A DNA stretch of 64,000 nt from Hyperoodon ampullatus (taxonomy: Eukaryota > Chordata > Mammalia > Artiodactyla > Ziphiidae). The stretch's first letter is position 1. Each line of letters starts with the position of its first letter. The notes under the pieces are model-generated. The model worked only from the letters and a program-made list of their open reading frames with translations, did no database searches and had not been told where the DNA came from. Below are positions 60,118-64,000 of the stretch, in pieces. The DNA is taken from assembly GCA_949752795.1 (NCBI GenBank), contig OX457064.1:41784368-41848367 (forward strand), written 5' to 3'. Made by a program: the position numbers and the translations under genes.

Positions 60118-60466
60118 CAGTTGATCCTTATACAACATGAGTTGAACTGCTTGGATCCACTTATATACAGATTCTTTTTAATAAAGATATTGGAAAATCT
60201 TTTGGAGATTTGAAACAATTTGAAAAACTCACAGGTGAACTGCATAGCCTAGAAATATCAAAAAAATAAGAAAAAGGTAAGTTATGAATGAATAAAAATG
60301 TAGATATACAAAATACAGGTCAGTCATTTGTTTGTGTTATCAGTAAAGCTTCTGATCAACAGTAGGTTATTAGTTAAGTTTGTGGAAAGTCAAAAGTTTT
60401 ACAGGAATTTTTGGCTGCACCAAGGGGTCAGCACCCCTAACCACTGTGTTGTTCAAGGGTCAATTG
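60118..60466 (+). mobile_element. MER2-like Tigger (TcMar) DNA transposon
   Basis: Inverted ends cagttgatccttatacaac and gttgttcaagggtcaattg bound 349 bases and are flanked by the TA duplication of mariner-type elements (60116-60117, 60467-60468). Interior has gaactgcttggatccacttat and caacagtaggttattag. It lies in L1 sequence that continues on each side (gagaata | tgttcttctcaag). Confidence 0.9.
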
Positions 60467-60817
60467 TATATGTTCTTCTCAAGGGCACATGGAAAATTTT
60501 CCAAGATAGGTCATATGTTACCCCATAAAACAAGTCTTAGTAAATTTAAGAGGATTGAGATAATATTAAGCATCATTTCTGACCACAGTGTTATGAAACT
60601 AGAAATTAATTACACAAGGAAAATTGGAAAATTCATAAGTATGAGGAGATTAAGCAACATGCTACTGAACAACCAATGGGTCAAAGAAGAAATCAAAGAA
60701 TACCCTGAGACAAATGGAAATAGAAAATTAACATACCAACATTTATGGCATGCAGCAAAAGCAGTTCCAGGAGGGAAGTTCATAAAGATAAATGCCTACC
60801 TCAAGAAACAAGAAAGG

Positions 60818-61159
60818 GGCTTCCCTGGTGGTGCAGTGGTTAAGAATCTGCCTGCCAATGAAGGGGACATGGGTTCAAGCCCTGGCCCAGGAAGATCCCA
60901 CATGCCACGGAGCAACTAGGCCCATGAGCCACAACTACTGAGCCTGTGCTCTAGAGCCCACGAGCCATAACTACTGAGCCCGCATGCCACAACTACTGGA
61001 GCCCGTGTGCCTAGGGCCCGTGCTCCACAACAAGAGAAGCCACCGAAACAACAAAGAGTAGCCCCCGCTCGCCACAAATAGAGAAAGCCCATGCACAGCA
61101 ACGAAGACCCAACACAGCCAAAAATAAATAAATAAAATAAATAAATTTTTTAAAAAAGA
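60818..61159 (+). mobile_element. Long CHR-type SINE, 340-bp class
   Basis: tRNA-Glu head with a B-box close to the tRNA form (gggttcaagccctgg), then repeated ccacaactactgagcc units and a TAAA-type tail. Exact 15-bp duplication aagaaacaagaaagg (60803-60817 and 61160-61174). The 179-codon frame at 60380-60919 runs through MER2, L1 and this SINE and is not a gene. Confidence 0.93.
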
Positions 61160-63822
61160 AAGAAACAAGAAAGGTCTCAAATAAACAACCTAACGTTACA
61201 ACTCAAGGAACTAGAAAAAGAAGAAGAAAGCCCAAAGCTAGTGGAAGGAAGGAACAAAAGGTCAGAGCAGAAATAAATGAATTTAGAGACTAAAAAGAAA
61301 ATAGAAAAGATCAATGAAACTAGGAGCTGGTTCTTTGAAAAGATAAACAAAATTGACAAACCTTTAGCTAGACTCACCAATAAAAAAGAGACTCAAATTA
61401 AAAAAATCAAAAATGAAAGAGGAGATATTATAACTGATACCACAGAAATACAAAGGATCATAAGAGACTACCATGAATAATCACTTACGAATTGGACAAC
61501 CTAAAGAAATGGATAAATTCCTAGAAACTTACAACCTACAAACACTGAATCATGATACAATAGAAAATCTGAACAGATGTTGATTATTAGTAAGGAGATT
61601 GAATCAGTAAACAAAAACCTCCCAACAAACAAAAATCCAGGACCAGACTGCTTCACTGGTAAATTTTACTAAACATTCAAAGAATTAATACCAATCCTTC
61701 CAAACTATTCCAAGAAAAATGAAAGTGGAAGGAGCTCTTCCAAACTCATTTTACAAGGCCAGCATGACCCTGATACCAAAACCAAACACACCACAAGAAA
61801 AAAAATTACAGGCCAATACCCCTGAGGAACACAGATGCAAAAATCCTCAACAAAATATTAGCAAACTGAATTCAAAAATACGTTAAAAGGATCATACACC
61901 ACCGCAGTCAAGTGAGATTTATTCCAGGGATGCAAGAATAAACCAACATCCACAAATCAGACAATGTGATACACCGCATTAGCAAATTGAAGAATAAAAG
62001 TCATAGGATCATCTCAGTAGGTGCATAAAAAGCATTTGACAAGGTTCAATATCCATTTGTGATCAAAGCTCTCAACAAAGTGAGTAGAGAGAGAACATAC
62101 CTCAACATATTAAAGTCCATGTATGACAAGCCCACAGCTAGCATCATACTCAGTGGTTACAAGCTGAAAGCTATTCCTCTGAGATCAGGGATAACACAAA
62201 GATGCCCACTCTTGCCACTTTTATTCAACATAATTTTAGATGTCCTAGCCAGAACGATTAGGCAGGAAAAAATAACTCACCCATGGAAAGAAAGAAGGAA
62301 AAGTGTCACTATCTGCAGGTGACCTGATGTTATATATAAAAAAAACTTGAGAGACTCCATTAAAAACCTGTTAGAACTAATAAAAAAATTATTAAAGTTG
62401 TAGTTATAAAATCAGTACACAAATCTGTTGTGTTTCTATACACTAATAATGAACAATCAAGGAAATTAAGAGAACAGTACCATTTACAACTGCATCAAAA
62501 AGAACAAAATACCTAGGAATAAATTAAAGAGGTGAAAGACCTGTATATTAAAAATTATAAGACATTAGTGAAAAAAAATTAAAGAAGACCAAATAAATGG
62601 AAAGATATTCCATGCTCATGGATTGGAAGAATTAATATTGTTAAAATGTCCATACTACCCAAAGCAATATACAGATTTAATGCAATCCCTGTCAAAATTC
62701 CAATGCCATTTTTCACAGAACTAGAACAAAAAAATCTTAAAATTTGTGTGGAATCATAAAAGACCCCAAACAGCCAAAGCAATCCTGAAAAAAAAAGAGC
62801 AAGGCTGGAGGCATCACGCTACCTGATTTCAAAGTATTACAAATGTATAGTAATTAAAACAGTATGGTATTGGCATAAAAGCAGACACATAGATCAATGG
62901 AACAGAATAAACCCATACATATATGGTCAATTAATTTATGACAAGGAGCCAAGAATAAACAATGGGCAAAGGAGAGTCTTTTCAATGTGTGGTATTGGGA
63001 AAATTGAACAGCCACAAGCAAAAGAATGAAACTGGAATACTGTTTTATACTATATACAAAAACTAACTCAAAATGGATTAAAGACTTACAGAATGTAAGA
63101 CCTGAAACCATAAAACTCCTAGTAGGAAACATAGGCAGTAAACTCCTTGACATAGGTCTTGTTGATGATTTTTGAATCTGACACCAAAAGCAAAAGCAGC
63201 AAAAGCAACAAAAGCAAAAATAAACAAGTGGGACTGTATCAAACTAAAAAGCTCTGCACAGCAAAGGAAACTATCAACAAAATGAAAAGGCAACCTACTG
63301 AGAGAAAATATTTGCAAATCATGTATCTGATAAGGGACTAGTATGCAAAATATATAAAGAACTCATACAACTCAAACAAAACAATTAAAAAATGGCAGAA
63401 AAAATGAATAGTCTTTTTTCCGTAGAAAAAAAGGTACATGAAAAGATGCTCAACATCATTAATCATCAAGGAAATGCAAATCAAAACCACAATGAGACAC
63501 AACTTCATACTTGTTAGAATGGATATTATATAAAAGACTAGAAGTAACAAGTGTTGGCAAGGATGTGAGAAGAAGGGAACCATTGTGTATTGTTGGTGGA
63601 AATGTAAATTGGTGCAGCCACTATGGAAAACACTATCTCAAAAATTAAAAGTAGGACTACTATATTTTCCAGTAGTTCTGCTGGGCATTTATTTAAAGAA
63701 GGCCAAAACACTACTTCAGAAATATATATGTAGCCTCATGTTCATTGAAGCATTATTTACGATAGCTCAAATATAGAAGCAACTTAAGTGTCCATCAATG
63801 GATGAATGAATAAAGAAGCGGT

Positions 63823-63830
63823 GGTGTGTG

Positions 63831-63862
<32 letters not shown>
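63823..63862. repeat. (GT)/(AC)n microsatellite inside L1
   Basis: gtgtgtgtatacacacac leads into a run of about 17 AC units between L1 ORF2 end landmarks (gaataaagaagcg and caatggaatattactcagc). Confidence 0.85.
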
Positions 63863-63864
<2 letters not shown>

Positions 63865-64000
63865 GGAATATTACTCAGCTGTAAAATACAATGAAATCAT
63901 GCTATTTGCAACAACATGGATGGAACTCAAGGACCTTATGCTAAGTGAAATAAGTCAGATAGAGAAAGACAAATACTATATATGTGTGTGTGTGTTAGTG

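Larger units (their letters stand above)
59500..64000 (+). mobile_element. Older L1 (ORF2 to 3' UTR), runs off the window
   Basis: Begins near the ORF1/ORF2 junction (acagccagaaacaattaac, 59531) and follows ORF2 in order: endonuclease part 59570-60540 (interrupted by MER2), RT domain 61270-62560 (interrupted upstream by a SINE), C-terminal Cys region 63540-63640, and early 3' UTR at 63900-64000. Frames are broken throughout, and the catalytic FADD has become SAGD-like (ctatctgcaggtgacc, 62310-62325). An (AC)n tract replaces part of the sequence at 63823-63862. The insert of MER2 shows that this L1 predates the one at 43560. Confidence 0.88.

Noticed and set aside
60380..60919. 179-codon protein
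   Set aside because: Spans the 3' end of MER2, L1 and the head of a SINE; a chance frame.

Overview
The window is gene-poor nuclear DNA from a mammal, almost certainly a cetacean. The main evidence is twelve copies of tRNA-Glu-derived SINEs of the CHR group, most starting with a form of ggcttccctggtggcgcag. They come in three lengths: about 120, 210 and 340 bp. Most of the 210-bp copies differ little from one another and most copies have clean target-site duplications. No bacterial-style gene, operon or CRISPR array is present. I found no intact host protein-coding gene; nearly all open reading frames of any length fall in transposable elements. Statements of family names rest on recognition of consensus features, not on a database search.

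Layout. 1-690: an ERV-type LTR with an NF-Y-like CCAAT palindrome, TATA box, poly(A) signal and a tRNA-Glu-like tail, abutting an old L1 fragment. 2100-2730: two SINEs and a MIR. 2780-9180: mostly unrecognised AT-rich DNA with one MER5A-like MITE. 9180-17200: L2, MIR and very old L1 pieces, including a 1.3-kb reverse-strand L2. 17200-26950: SINE, hAT MITE, MLT1 LTR fragments, a 1.7-kb reverse-strand L1 with a foreign L1 segment inside it, and a TA microsatellite. 27540-31930: a pile of old L1 pieces split by three SINEs and a young L1 3' end. 33420-42650: two MLT1 LTRs, long and short SINEs, another hAT MITE, and an L2 < MLT1 < SINE nest.

43560-49985 holds a structurally full-length L1: GC-rich 5' UTR with tandem modules, decayed ORF1, decayed ORF2 with a readable reverse-transcriptase block and Cys-rich end, and a G-rich 3' UTR. 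It is followed directly by a second, divergent L1 3' UTR. 51840-54577 has two reverse-strand L1 copies back to back. 59500-64000 is an older L1 carrying both a MER2 Tigger element and a long SINE, and it runs off the window.

The only hint of host exon structure is 58079-58182, where good splice-acceptor and donor signals bracket a Kozak-context ATG. Just downstream lies a small processed retrocopy with target-site duplication. I see no undescribed functional system. The most rewarding points are the L1 5' UTR modules, the L1-in-L1 patch at a palindrome, the CCAAT palindrome and tRNA-like tail of the LTR, the nested insertions usable as an age ladder, and the exon candidate.
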